Below, one piece after another: positions 8,771-16,400 of a stretch of DNA of 64,000 nucleotides. Each line of letters begins with the position of its first letter. Position 1 is the stretch's first letter. Position numbers and translations under genes: made by a program. The notes below the pieces were generated by a model, which did no database searches, was not told the origin of the DNA, and saw only the letters and a list, made by a program, of their open reading frames with translations. This stretch comes from Paenarthrobacter ilicis (GTDB taxonomy: Bacteria > Actinomycetota > Actinomycetes > Actinomycetales > Micrococcaceae): positions 248,001 through 312,000 of the forward strand of contig NZ_JAFBCD010000001.1 of NCBI RefSeq assembly GCF_016907545.1, read 5' to 3'.

Positions 8771-10608
8771 CCACCACTGCCCAGCACACCACCGACGCTG
8801 CTGTTGATACTGTGCAGCACCTGACCCCGGAACGATGGGCCGCTGCAAACCGGCACTTGGTCCGCAAGGCGATCGCCGAGTTCTCGCACGAGCGCATCCT
8901 GGTTCCGGAGCTGATCCGCCATGAGGGTGCCGGCGTCGGGCTTTACAAGGTTGTGAGCGATGACGACGCTACGGAATACCGCTTCCGCGCCCGGGTCCTG
9001 CAGCTTGATCACTGGTCCGTAGCCGGGGAATCCATCGCTCGCTTGCGTGGGGGCGAGGAATTGCCCATTGACGCCTTGGACTTCATCGCCGAGTTCCACC
9101 AGGCACTGGCCATCCGGATGGAAATGCTGCCGGTGTACCTGGAGGAGATCAGCAGCACGCTGGCGAGCCACGCGTACAAGCAGGGCAAGCCCTTCAGCTC
9201 AGCTGAGTTGGCAGCGGGCATCACCGGTGGGGCTGACCGGGCCGCTGACTTCCAAGCCATTGAGCACAGCATGACCGAGGGGCACCCCTGTTTCGTGGCC
9301 AACAACGGCCGGCTGGGGTTCGGGATTGCCGATTACCACGCGTTCGCGCCGGAGACAGGTGCCACCGTGAAGCTGCAGTGGATCGCTGTCCACCGCAGCA
9401 AGGCCGTCTTCACGTCCATCGCCGGGCTGGATTACAGGACCCACTTCGAGGCTGAACTTGGGTCCGCCACCCTTGCGTGGTTCCAGGCGGAACTGTCAGC
9501 GTCCGGACTTGATCCTGAGGAATACCTGCTGATGCCGGTTCACCCGTGGCAGTGGGACAACAAGCTCACGGTGACGTTCGCGGCAGAAATCGCCCAGCGC
9601 CACATCGTGAACCTGGGCACGGGCGAAGATTCGTATCAGGCGCAGCAGTCGATCCGCACGTTCTTCAACACCGACCACCCGGAGAAGGCGTACGTCAAAA
9701 CGGCCATGTCCGTGCTGAACATGGGCTTCATGCGTGGCCTGTCTCCGCAGTACATGAAGGCCACGCCTGCCATCAACGATTGGTTGCAGGAATTAATCGG
9801 TAATGACCAGGAGCTCCAGAACCGGGGCCTGGCCATGATCCGTGAAACCGCGGCCATCGGCTATCGCAACCACTACTACGAGGCCGCTTCGGCCAAGGGT
9901 TCGCCCTACCGCAAAATGCTCTCGGCACTGTGGAGGGAAAGTCCGCTGCCGCTTCTCAAGGACGGGCAGCAGCTGGCCACCATGGCGTCGTTGCTGCACG
10001 TTGATGGCACCGGGAAGTCCGTGGTGTCCGCGCTGATGGAACGCTCCGGACTGGCACCCACCGAGTGGTTGCGCCGCTACTTCGAGGCGTACCTCGTCCC
10101 GCTGGTCCATTGCCTCTACCAGTACGAGCTCGCATTTATGCCGCACGGCGAAAACGTCATCCTGATCCTCGAGGACGGCTTTCCGATCCGCGCCATCATG
10201 AAGGACATTGCAGAGGAAATCGTGGTCATGGGGGACAGGCTGGAGCTGCCGGAGGAGGTCTCCCGCATCAAAGCCGAGATCCCGGCTGAAGAAATGGTGC
10301 TGGCCATCTTCACCGACGTTTTCGACTGCATCTTCCGTTTCCTCGCGGCCATCCTGGTAGAGGACGGAACCATGCGCGAGGACGAGTTCTGGGGGACCGC
10401 TGCCTCCGTGCTGCGCGAGTATCAGCAGCGCCACCCGGAGCTCGCGGACCAGTTCGCCATGCACGATCTGTTCGCTGCGGACTTTGAGTTGTCCTGCCTT
10501 AACCGGCTGCAGCTGCGGAACAACCAGCAGATGCTGGACATCTCGGATCCCTCCGGAGGGCTCCAGATGGCGGGCCGCTTGGCCAACCCCTTGGCCAGGT
10601 TCGCCTGA
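8767..10608 (+). CDS. desD: IucA/IucC-family NRPS-independent siderophore synthetase
   Basis: 613 residues, normal length for the NIS synthetase family. Visible landmarks are GHPCFVANNGRLGF, the HPWQWDN motif (~258), the nucleotide-binding KTAMSVLNMGF segment (~314) and the C-terminal FhuF-like region with ALHVDGTGKS-like and FMPHGENVIL elements. In desferrioxamine systems this enzyme joins N-hydroxy-N-succinylcadaverine units into linear or cyclic desferrioxamines using ATP. The GTG start overlaps the stop of desC. It is the last gene of the operon; accessory DNA begins directly downstream. Confidence 0.92.
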   Translation: MTTTAQHTTDAAVDTVQHLTPERWAAANRHLVRKAIAEFSHERILVPELIRHEGAGVGLYKVVSDDDATEYRFRARVLQLDHWSVAGESIARLRGGEELPIDALDFIAEFHQALAIRMEMLPVYLEEISSTLASHAYKQGKPFSSAELAAGITGGADRAADFQAIEHSMTEGHPCFVANNGRLGFGIADYHAFAPETGATVKLQWIAVHRSKAVFTSIAGLDYRTHFEAELGSATLAWFQAELSASGLDPEEYLLMPVHPWQWDNKLTVTFAAEIAQRHIVNLGTGEDSYQAQQSIRTFFNTDHPEKAYVKTAMSVLNMGFMRGLSPQYMKATPAINDWLQELIGNDQELQNRGLAMIRETAAIGYRNHYYEAASAKGSPYRKMLSALWRESPLPLLKDGQQLATMASLLHVDGTGKSVVSALMERSGLAPTEWLRRYFEAYLVPLVHCLYQYELAFMPHGENVILILEDGFPIRAIMKDIAEEIVVMGDRLELPEEVSRIKAEIPAEEMVLAIFTDVFDCIFRFLAAILVEDGTMREDEFWGTAASVLREYQQRHPELADQFAMHDLFAADFELSCLNRLQLRNNQQMLDISDPSGGLQMAGRLANPLARFA

Positions 10609-10659
10609 ACCGCTGCAACAACCGGCATGACGCGGAAAGCCCGGGCGGCAACAACCACC

Positions 10660-10845
10660 GCTTCAACTTCGCCACAGCCGCGCCCGCATCAGCGCGCGGC
10701 TGTGGCGCGGATGCTCTCCGAACCTGCCGCGGGCCTGTTCCACCAGTCGGTGCCTGAAAGACCGCAGGGATGGTCATGGGTGTGATGGAACTGCGGCGCC
10801 TGGGCATGGTTAGCAAGCCCGCCGTCATCGTCCCGAACCACGTGC
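10660..10845 (+). pseudogene. Relic of a large DEAD/SNF2-like helicase of the mobile-element type
   Basis: The frame starting near 10,672 reads PQPRPHQRAAVARMLSEP and then AAGLFHQ. It loses one base near 10,745. The next frame reads VGA, TGA, KTAGMVMGVMELRRLG and KPAVIVPNH. This matches motif I (VGAGKT) and the following helix and strand of large phage- or plasmid-type helicases, with the second Gly codon of the Walker A loop changed to a stop. The similarity ends after PNHV. Only ~60 codons remain, so this is a decayed fragment. It was recognised by motif memory, not by a search. Confidence 0.55.
10671..10705 (+). repeat. Perfect 12-bp inverted repeat (hairpin) downstream of desD
   Basis: GCCACAGCCGCG at 10671-10682 pairs with CGCGGCTGTGGC at 10694-10705 around an 11-base loop. 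No T-tract follows. It may act as a terminator-like or mRNA-end stabilising hairpin after desABCD, but it also lies in the helicase relic, so chance cannot be excluded. Confidence 0.5.
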
Positions 10846-10962
10846 ACTCCGGCATGGCAGGGCAGGTCGCCTCGGCAGTCAATCGAGGTCTGGCTTAGCG
10901 TCAACGTAAAGAAAAGCACGGCCCCCGTTGGCGAGATCCGCAAAAGAACCCCCGTACAAGAA

Positions 10963-11199
10963 ATGAGCATCAAACAGAGATTCTGGTACGTGAACCACCC
11001 GGCTGAATACGGAGTACCTAGCGACGACGAGCTGAGCTGGGACGGCGCTGTCATGGACGGCCCCTTGCGGGACGCGCTCATGGCTGCAATGGGCGGCCCA
11101 AGCGGCGCTGGCAAGGGAGGGGGGAAGCTAGGGAATACGGGTGGAGCAGGGAAACCGATGCCTGGCGCTTCTTCCGTCGATTCCGTCCTCAAAACCTGA
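10963..11199 (+). CDS. Short uncharacterised open frame, possibly part of a broken toxin gene
   Basis: 78 codons beginning MSIKQRFWYVNHPAEYG. The composition is protein-like for about the first 45 residues and then turns into a Gly/Lys-rich stretch at a run of G bases (~11,117-11,124). The same frame is open upstream to about 10,864. The polymorphic-toxin fragment continues in another frame right after the G run, so this may be the preceding part of the same gene, lost by a frameshift. No family was recognised. Confidence 0.3.
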   Translation: MSIKQRFWYVNHPAEYGVPSDDELSWDGAVMDGPLRDALMAAMGGPSGAGKGGGKLGNTGGAGKPMPGASSVDSVLKT

Positions 11200-11519
11200 A
11201 AGATGGCCGACCAACAGGAAATAAGCGCGTAGAAAGCGAGGCCGAACTTAAAGCTGTTTACGAAAGTCTCATTCCGGGCTCAACACCTATTCCCGGACGG
11301 TCCGACTACCCTGGTACTTGGGTTCTGCGCTCGGATGGAGTAGAGATAGGCCTTTGGAGCGAGTCCAGGACCGGGGGACTCCGCTATAGAGATAAAGGTT
11401 CCCGGCCAAAAAACGACGAAGGTGCACATTGGACCTTGAGCAGTGGTTTGAGATGCGTACTCTATCTGAAGACATTCTTGCTAGAGCAGTTGACGATTGG
11501 GTCACGCCCTCTGAGGTAA
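11133..11519 (+). pseudogene. C-terminal fragment of a polymorphic toxin
   Basis: In the frame with codons at 11232, 11235 and so on, the DNA encodes DGRPTGNKRVESEAELKAVY, then IPGSTPIPGRSDYPGTWVL and SDGVEIGLWSESRTGG, ending at the TAA at 11517-11519. The pattern (RPTGNxxVESxxEL, a YPG turn, DGxxIGxxxxSxxGG) is that seen at the ends of many secreted polymorphic toxins. There is no usable start codon and the upstream frame does not continue a toxin N terminus, so it looks like a detached toxin tip. The family call is from pattern memory. The next gene starts inside its 3' end. Confidence 0.55.
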
Positions 11520-11875
11520 TTGCAGTGTGTCATCGTAGAGACCTGGGAAGCCAAGATGACGTTCGTGATCTTGCTCTTGGCCTGATCGCCCGCTTGATAG
11601 CAACGGGCCTGCTTGTGCCAGGTGATATCCGAGAGAAGGGGCACCTGCCTTGGGAATGCACGCCAGGCGAGGCCATCGTCCGCATAATCGGTGAATGGTC
11701 AGCATTTCCGGATACAGAAATGCTGAGGTCCGGCGACATAGTGTGGCTTGACGCCACACCTGAGGGGGAGCGTATCGGGGAAGCAGTTCTGCTTCGTGAG
11801 CGCCCCGCCTACTTGAAGCACATACAAGCAACAGAGAAGAGAATCGCTGCAGGGGAAAAGGACAGAGAGTCCTAA
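11429..11875 (+). CDS. Candidate immunity protein for the adjacent toxin fragment
   Basis: 148 residues, acidic, no signal peptide or membrane helix. It starts at TTG 11431 side of GAAGG-preceded DNA (frame start 11429) and overlaps the toxin fragment by 91 bases. An N-terminal region of ~60 residues (TPSEVIAVCHRRDLGS, then ALGLIARLIATGLLVPGDI) suggests a small helical domain resembling a winged helix. The C-terminal half (EWSAFPDTEMLRSGDIVWLD) has no recognised motif. Position directly after a toxin C terminus is the usual place of an immunity gene; that role is inference. Confidence 0.55.
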   Translation: MDLEQWFEMRTLSEDILARAVDDWVTPSEVIAVCHRRDLGSQDDVRDLALGLIARLIATGLLVPGDIREKGHLPWECTPGEAIVRIIGEWSAFPDTEMLRSGDIVWLDATPEGERIGEAVLLRERPAYLKHIQATEKRIAAGEKDRES

Positions 11876-12195
11876 AACTAGCCCTGAAGTCAATTCGCTC
11901 GCAGGAGGGACTCCCCGGAAGAAGTCGAGTCCTACCTCGAAATCCTGGTGAACCCCTCCTTGCCGGGAAGGTATAGACCGGAGGGGCTGAGACCCCGTAA
12001 TGCGACGAGCCCGTTGGAAGGCGGCGGACACCAGGAAGCCGGAGAACTGCTCGCTTGGCCGGCGCTGCGGGGAAGTGGACTTATGTGTGGGGTGAGGTCC
12101 GCATGACGGCAACATAACCGCCACGACGCCATCTCAATAATGGGTTCTTTGCTGAGAAACCTGGCCTCCAAGTTTCGCTGGCAATCGCCGTTCTC
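11876..12195. other. Stretch without a supported gene
   Basis: About 320 bases between the candidate immunity gene and the first small membrane gene. One open frame without a start runs through it, beginning near 11,905 (EEVESYLEILVNPSLPGRY). It could be a relic, but I could not assign it. No hairpin or clear promoter was seen. Confidence 0.3.
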
Positions 12196-12501
12196 ATGCT
12201 GCTCTTTGTACTGAACAGTGCGCGTGTAGCGCAGTCGTGGTTCGTTGACGTTCTGGGCATCCACATGCTGGTTTCCATCGCCCTTGTTGTCGTACTGATC
12301 AACTGGTGTGCTACCAAGGAGCGCGCGGAACGACGAGCCGGTTACACCACTCTTCGTCGTGGTGACAAGATGCTCTTCCAAAAAGACCTCTACATGAGGC
12401 GAGTCATCCGGCTGGCCTGCGCAGACTCAATCGATCGTCAGCGCTTCTCGGAGATCCTGGACAAAGCCAAGGATGAAGCGGGCGAACCCAGAGCTTTATA
12501 G
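12196..12501 (+). CDS. Small membrane protein, paralogue A
   Basis: 101 residues. A hydrophobic N-terminal half contains one or two membrane segments (MLLFVLNSARVA and IHMLVSIALVVVLINWC). A cytoplasmic tail follows with RAGYTTLRRGDKMLFQ, YMRRVIRL and RFSEILDKAKDEA. This tail is clearly related to that of the protein at 12762-13040. The frame is open further upstream (GFFAEKPGLQVSLAIAV) but lacks a standard start, so the N terminus is uncertain. Function unknown. Confidence 0.55.
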   Translation: MLLFVLNSARVAQSWFVDVLGIHMLVSIALVVVLINWCATKERAERRAGYTTLRRGDKMLFQKDLYMRRVIRLACADSIDRQRFSEILDKAKDEAGEPRAL

Positions 12502-12590
12502 CGCGTCCGCCATTTCGCCCCCTTAATCCAACCCCGCGAACGCTGTTCCAGTGACGGATAAACTAGGTGAAACTCAACGGGAGAAACTGG

Positions 12591-12755
12591 ATGGCGAACG
12601 CCGCAAGCTTGGAGCAGGCAGCAAGAGCCCAGCGCCCATTAGTGGCCGGTCTCACGGCCTACGTCACACGGACGTGGCAGAGGCGGGCTGCTGCCGTCGC
12701 AGTTTTCTTCGCTCTATGCATCTTTTTTCTGAGCATGGCTGGTATCAAGAACTAG
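12591..12755 (+). CDS. 54-residue single-span membrane peptide
   Basis: Starts at ATG 12591 after a GGGAGA ribosome site; a GTG at 12567 is an alternative. It encodes a helical, Ala/Arg-rich N terminus (ANAASLEQAARAQRP) and a C-terminal membrane helix (AAAVAVFFALCIFFLSMAG). It sits between the two related small membrane genes and in the same direction, so the three may form one operon. Function unknown; a small membrane toxin or an accessory subunit are both possible. Confidence 0.45.
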   Translation: MANAASLEQAARAQRPLVAGLTAYVTRTWQRRAAAVAVFFALCIFFLSMAGIKN

Positions 12756-12761
12756 CTATAT

Positions 12762-13040
12762 ATGAACACCGTCTTGGTCCTTCTCGGCGTGTCAACGCTG
12801 GGGCTCTTGGGGATGATGACCTGGTGCGGTTTCAGGGAGGGGGCCGAGAAAAGGGCTGGCTACACAACACTTCCTGACGGTTATAAGAGACTTCTGCAAC
12901 GCGACCCCTACATGGGTCACGTCATCCGGTTACCGGGCGCCGACTACCTCTCTTCGAAGCGCTTCAGGGAAATCATCGAAAAGACCAAGGTCGAGGCGAG
13001 CAAAGTGCGCGATTCTGCATCTCAACGTGAGTGGCTCTGA
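12762..13040 (+). CDS. Small membrane protein, paralogue B
   Basis: 92 residues: one N-terminal membrane helix (VLVLLGVSTLGLLGMMTWCG), then a soluble tail with RAGYTTLPDGYKRLLQ, PYMGHVIRLPGADYL and RFREIIEKTKVEA. The tail aligns with that of the gene at 12196-12501 almost without gaps, so the two arose by duplication. The start lies six bases after the stop of the 54-residue peptide gene. No known family was recognised. Confidence 0.55.
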   Translation: MNTVLVLLGVSTLGLLGMMTWCGFREGAEKRAGYTTLPDGYKRLLQRDPYMGHVIRLPGADYLSSKRFREIIEKTKVEASKVRDSASQREWL

Positions 13041-13596
13041 AGTTCCCGGTAGACGGTGGTGCGGAAGATGCCGAACAGTTCCGCCAGCTCCGCTTGGGTA
13101 TGCTCCCCAGCATCATGGAGCGACAAAAGGTGCTTCCGTTGGGTCATGGACAGTTTTGGTTTATTGCCCTTGAGCCGGCCCTTGGCTTTCGCGACAGCCA
13201 TTCCTTCACGGGTGCCCATGCGTATCAGATCCGCTTCGAACTCCGCCACCATCCCCAAGACCTTGAACAGCAACAGCCCGACCGGGTTAGTCGGGTCATG
13301 AGTGCTGCCGCCAAGACTCAGAACAACACCTTGTTGGTGAGCTCGTCAGCGATGTCGCGGGCATCAGCAAGAGAGCGCGCCAGACGATCAAGCTTGGTCA
13401 CCACCAACGTGTCACCGGCCCGGCACGCAGCCATCGCTTCCCGCAACCCCGGACGCACCCGGATGGTGCCCGTCAGACCGTGATCAACGAAGATCTGTTC
13501 CTCCTTCACACCCAGGCCGAGAAGGGCATTGCGTTGGGCCGTCAGGTCCTGATCACTGGTCGACACCCTGGCATAGCCGATCTTCGTTCCATTCAC
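13022..13596 (-). pseudogene. Serine recombinase (resolvase/invertase family), frameshifted
   Basis: The N-terminal part (13318-13596) starts MNGTKIGYARVSTSDQDL with catalytic Ser in RVSTSDQ, then VVTKLDRLARSLAD and ADELTNK. The frame then ends early. Adding one G near 13,330 restores GVVLSLGGSTHDPTNPVG and joins it to the C-terminal part (13022-13273): FKVLGMVAEFEADLIR, KAKGRLKGNKPKLS and a helix-turn-helix (TQAELAELFGIFRTTVYREL). The whole would be a normal ~190-residue recombinase. One deleted base therefore inactivates it. It probably belonged to a transposon or integrated element. Confidence 0.85.
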
Positions 13597-13743
13597 CCCA
13601 CCCTTGTTGCAGTAAAACCCCCGTCAACGTGCACATCATCGTACGGGTCATACGTACATAGCCGGGGCCTGTGACTTGCGGCGATAAGTAGCGGCATTTT
13701 TGCGGCGCTATTTGGCGCATCCCATAGCTCGAACGGATGCTTC

Positions 13744-14160
13744 CTACAACATCCGGTCAGCTTCAGCCGCTGCTGCCGCTGCCTTGCGGACTGCCACCTT
13801 CCATCCCCACACGAGGTGCTTAGTACCCACCTCAAAGTCCCGGTAGTTTGAAGCGTGGACGGTCGGCATGAGTGGGCTGTTTGCGACCACTTGCAGATTT
13901 CCCTCCGTGAAAAGCTCAATCCGTGTGAGCGCTTGCTCAGTGACTGCGAGACCCATCACATCTCGTTCCGTCGGTGGCTTCGCCCCACTCCAGGGCAGTG
14001 GCCCAACTATGAAGGTGGATCGTGCACCGACTCCTTCGCGCTTAGTCTCAACGACCTGAAGGCAGGCCCAACGCTCTCCCTCACAAGGAACAGCAATGAT
14101 GTCGCCCTGCTCCAAGCGTCTACTGGTTTTTGGACTGAAGGGGAACTGGCGATTGGTCAT
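13744..14160 (-). CDS. Imm26-like immunity protein
   Basis: 138 residues, soluble. The segment LEQGDIIAVPCEGERWACLQVV resembles the opening of the Imm26 family, a small beta-rich immunity domain found beside polymorphic toxins. The C terminus ends in an Ala-rich helix (VAVRKAAAAAAEADRML). It lies 100 bases from a broken repeat-protein gene and faces the same way. A role as an orphan immunity gene is inferred from that resemblance and from the toxin fragment 2 kb away. Confidence 0.5.
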   Translation of the reverse strand: MTNRQFPFSPKTSRRLEQGDIIAVPCEGERWACLQVVETKREGVGARSTFIVGPLPWSGAKPPTERDVMGLAVTEQALTRIELFTEGNLQVVANSPLMPTVHASNYRDFEVGTKHLVWGWKVAVRKAAAAAAEADRML

Positions 14161-14273
14161 GTCAAAAGTGTCTCAAGACGACACAAGACGGTAGGCCAAG
14201 CAAGAGGATCCTTCATCGGACGGCCGAAGCCATCGTCTATATTCGGCACGTGATGGGCGGCCAGCTCTAAACG

Positions 14274-14866
14274 ACTATCTGCCACGTCTCGAACGCAGAA
14301 GTGCGCGTGCCTCCTTGCCCACTGTGGGGTGGTCTCGAAGTGCTTCCACAGTTGATCGCCCTTCCGCGCCTCCGACCTTGAGCAGTGCTCGGACGAAGTG
14401 AACACGCGTTGGTGCACGGGATTCGTCCTGAAGTAAGTCGGTCAGCTCCTTAAGCTGGGCTCGTGTGGCAGCAGCGGCCAGAGCAAGGGCCAGGCCCTCT
14501 TTCTCGCCCGGATTCTCAGCTCTGAGATAAAAGAGTCTTTAGCTGGTCCCAAAATGCGACGGCCGGATTGACCGCCATCGCCCGTCCCAGACTTTCCATT
14601 ACCTGATCCGGGTACCCTCCACGATCAAGGTAACCAAGGAGTACCGGCAACGCGTTGCCGTAGGGCTCCGTTGTATTGGCCAGGTCCCACACGGAGGTCA
14701 CGTCACACCCCACGGCTCGAAGATCTCTAACGATCGGCTGTTCAGCGCTACGGAGGGCTTGGGCGCGCTCACGGCGCGCGGCTGCTACGGCCTCGACCTT
14801 GCCCCGGTACTCCGGGTCTTCCCGAAGCAGCCGAAGTTTGAGTTCAGCCAGCTCGTCGGCCGTCAT
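14274..14866 (-). pseudogene. Helical-repeat (HEAT-like) protein gene with a frameshift
   Basis: The first part (from ATG 14866) reads MTADELAELKLRLLREDPEY through GYPDQVMESLGRAMAV and AFWDQLKTLLSQ, then stops near 14,518. Shifting frame there continues AENPGEKEGLALALAAAA, TRAQLKELTDLLQDESRAP, RVHFVRALLKVGGAEGRS and ends RSRRGR with TAG at 14274-14276. The two parts read as one ~196-residue alpha-helical repeat protein. Such proteins are often encoded next to toxin systems. A single indel broke it. A longer start at 14896 is possible. Confidence 0.65.
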
Positions 14867-14994
14867 TGACCCCCTGGACGGCGTGGAAGGAGTCAATGGA
14901 TCGGCCTAAACGCAGTAATGAAAGGACTCATATTCCAATCATGGCTTAGACGCCTCCGGAGTGTCCGGTGAGGGGTCCCTCAACGGACGGCGAG

Positions 14995-15615
14995 CTATCT
15001 AGCTCGGGGTGGATCTACTGCTTGACCTCCTACACCGCCGGCCAACGCGCGCCGGCTGCGGAGCAGTATTAGAACCTGAGAAGTACATGCCGTTATCAAT
15101 GCCGCTATGGTGCCCGCTATGGCACCTATCCATGGGCCGATGAAGAATCCAATTCCCCGCAGGTCTAAACCGCGTCCTTCTGAAAGGCCTGGCACATACG
15201 GGGGTGGAACGATGGACATAATCGGCCACGCAATCAGGCGACCGCCAAACAACGCGTAGAAAATGCAGCAGCTGATGCCCAGGACCAAGTACTTGGGCTG
15301 CCATCTGGTAGCCCATTTCCTGTGAGCCGCGATTCCAATTGTGACCAAGAGCAAGGCCGGGGCAACCGCTAGAACCCAGAAACATACAAGCTCAAACTTG
15401 TCGTAATCCACGCTTTTCCCCCGGACATCCCCGTGCCCCGCTTGGTGCACCCAATCAGTGCGGGTATCGAAGTCAAGACGTCTTGTGGTCGTGGTGCAGG
15501 CTTTCATAATTCGCGCCGGGGTTCGACTTGGGACCTGGACGAGATGCCAGATAGCTGCTGGAACGAGCAAGATCCCTAGCACCAGTGGGGATGCCTTCCG
15601 CGATGATTGCTTCAT
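14995..15615 (-). CDS. Multi-span membrane protein of unknown function
   Basis: 206 residues. About four hydrophobic segments: VLGILLVPAAIWHLV near the N terminus, FWVLAVAPALLLVTIGIAA, YLVLGISCCIFYALFGG, and GIGFFIGPWIGAIAGTIAALI. A soluble loop of ~45 residues follows the first helix. No family motif was recognised. It starts 260 bases from the ECF sigma gene and points away from it. Confidence 0.55.
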   Translation of the reverse strand: MKQSSRKASPLVLGILLVPAAIWHLVQVPSRTPARIMKACTTTTRRLDFDTRTDWVHQAGHGDVRGKSVDYDKFELVCFWVLAVAPALLLVTIGIAAHRKWATRWQPKYLVLGISCCIFYALFGGRLIAWPIMSIVPPPYVPGLSEGRGLDLRGIGFFIGPWIGAIAGTIAALITACTSQVLILLRSRRALAGGVGGQAVDPPRAR

Positions 15616-15875
15616 CTATTTCCGCTGCAGCGGCTGTGGCATCGGCGTTTGGCACGCCTGTCGCCCTGTCCACATCGTCGGCGTGCCATCGTGGTCGCGA
15701 CAGCGGCATTCACCACCCGCGACGTGGGCTGATCACGGGGCGCTGAACGATAGAGTCGGCTCATTAGTGGGCTTCCCGGGGCTGCCAAGACTTGTGGCGG
15801 CTGTAGATGTACCTAGATTCAGAAGTTTTTCGATATTCCCGTTACAGTTTGTTCGCTGCCGGACATTAACAGGGC

Positions 15876-16400
15876 ATGAGCTTGCAAACAATGGGGGAAC
15901 GCGTGGATCTGGAGAGGGAACAACGGTTCCTAGCCGCTCACGCGGCGGCCCATGACAGCATTTACCGCTATCTCAGACGCAGGACGGACGGCGCCGCCAC
16001 CGCGGAGGATCTGTGCGCCGAGGTTTTCAGGATTGTCTGGGAGAAGTCCGGATACGGCGATGACCTTTCGGCGGTCGTACTTTTCGGGGTAGCCAAGAAC
16101 GTCCTCCGAAACCATGACAGGTCCGTATCCCGTTCTGCCGGGCTCTTCATGGCTCTGCGGTTAGAGCGCAGTTATGGAACACCAGCTGAAGAATCCGCCG
16201 TCCTGGATGCAATCGAGCTTCTTGCCCCGAAGGAGCGGGAGGTCATACTGCTGACGTACTGGGACGGACTCACTGCCGTTGAAGTATCCCAACTCCTCAA
16301 TCTGTCGGCGACTGCCGTTCGAATGCGCCTACACCGGGCACGGAAAGAACTAGGCCGAAAACTTCAAATGGAAACAGTGTCAGAAGGAGCACCAGAATGA
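15876..16400 (+). CDS. ECF sigma factor (sigma-70 family)
   Basis: 174 residues with region 2 at ~25-90 (SIYRYLRRRTDGAATAEDL, AEVFRIVWEK) and region 4 at ~110-165 (LLAPKEREVILLTYWDGL, then the helix-turn-helix AVEVSQLLNLSATAVRMRL). The stop overlaps the start of the LysM membrane protein (ATGA), so the pair is translationally coupled. In such pairs the second gene often encodes the anti-sigma or sensor protein. An ATG at 15891 is an alternative start. Confidence 0.85.
   Translation: MSLQTMGERVDLEREQRFLAAHAAAHDSIYRYLRRRTDGAATAEDLCAEVFRIVWEKSGYGDDLSAVVLFGVAKNVLRNHDRSVSRSAGLFMALRLERSYGTPAEESAVLDAIELLAPKEREVILLTYWDGLTAVEVSQLLNLSATAVRMRLHRARKELGRKLQMETVSEGAPE

Noticed and set aside
10689..11192. 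167-codon minus-strand frame
   Set aside because: Pro/Phe-rich low-complexity start and no ribosome site; the plus strand carries the toxin-related sequence.
14157..14417. 86-codon minus-strand frame
   Set aside because: It is out of frame with the repeat-protein pseudogene, whose repaired frame gives a far better protein.
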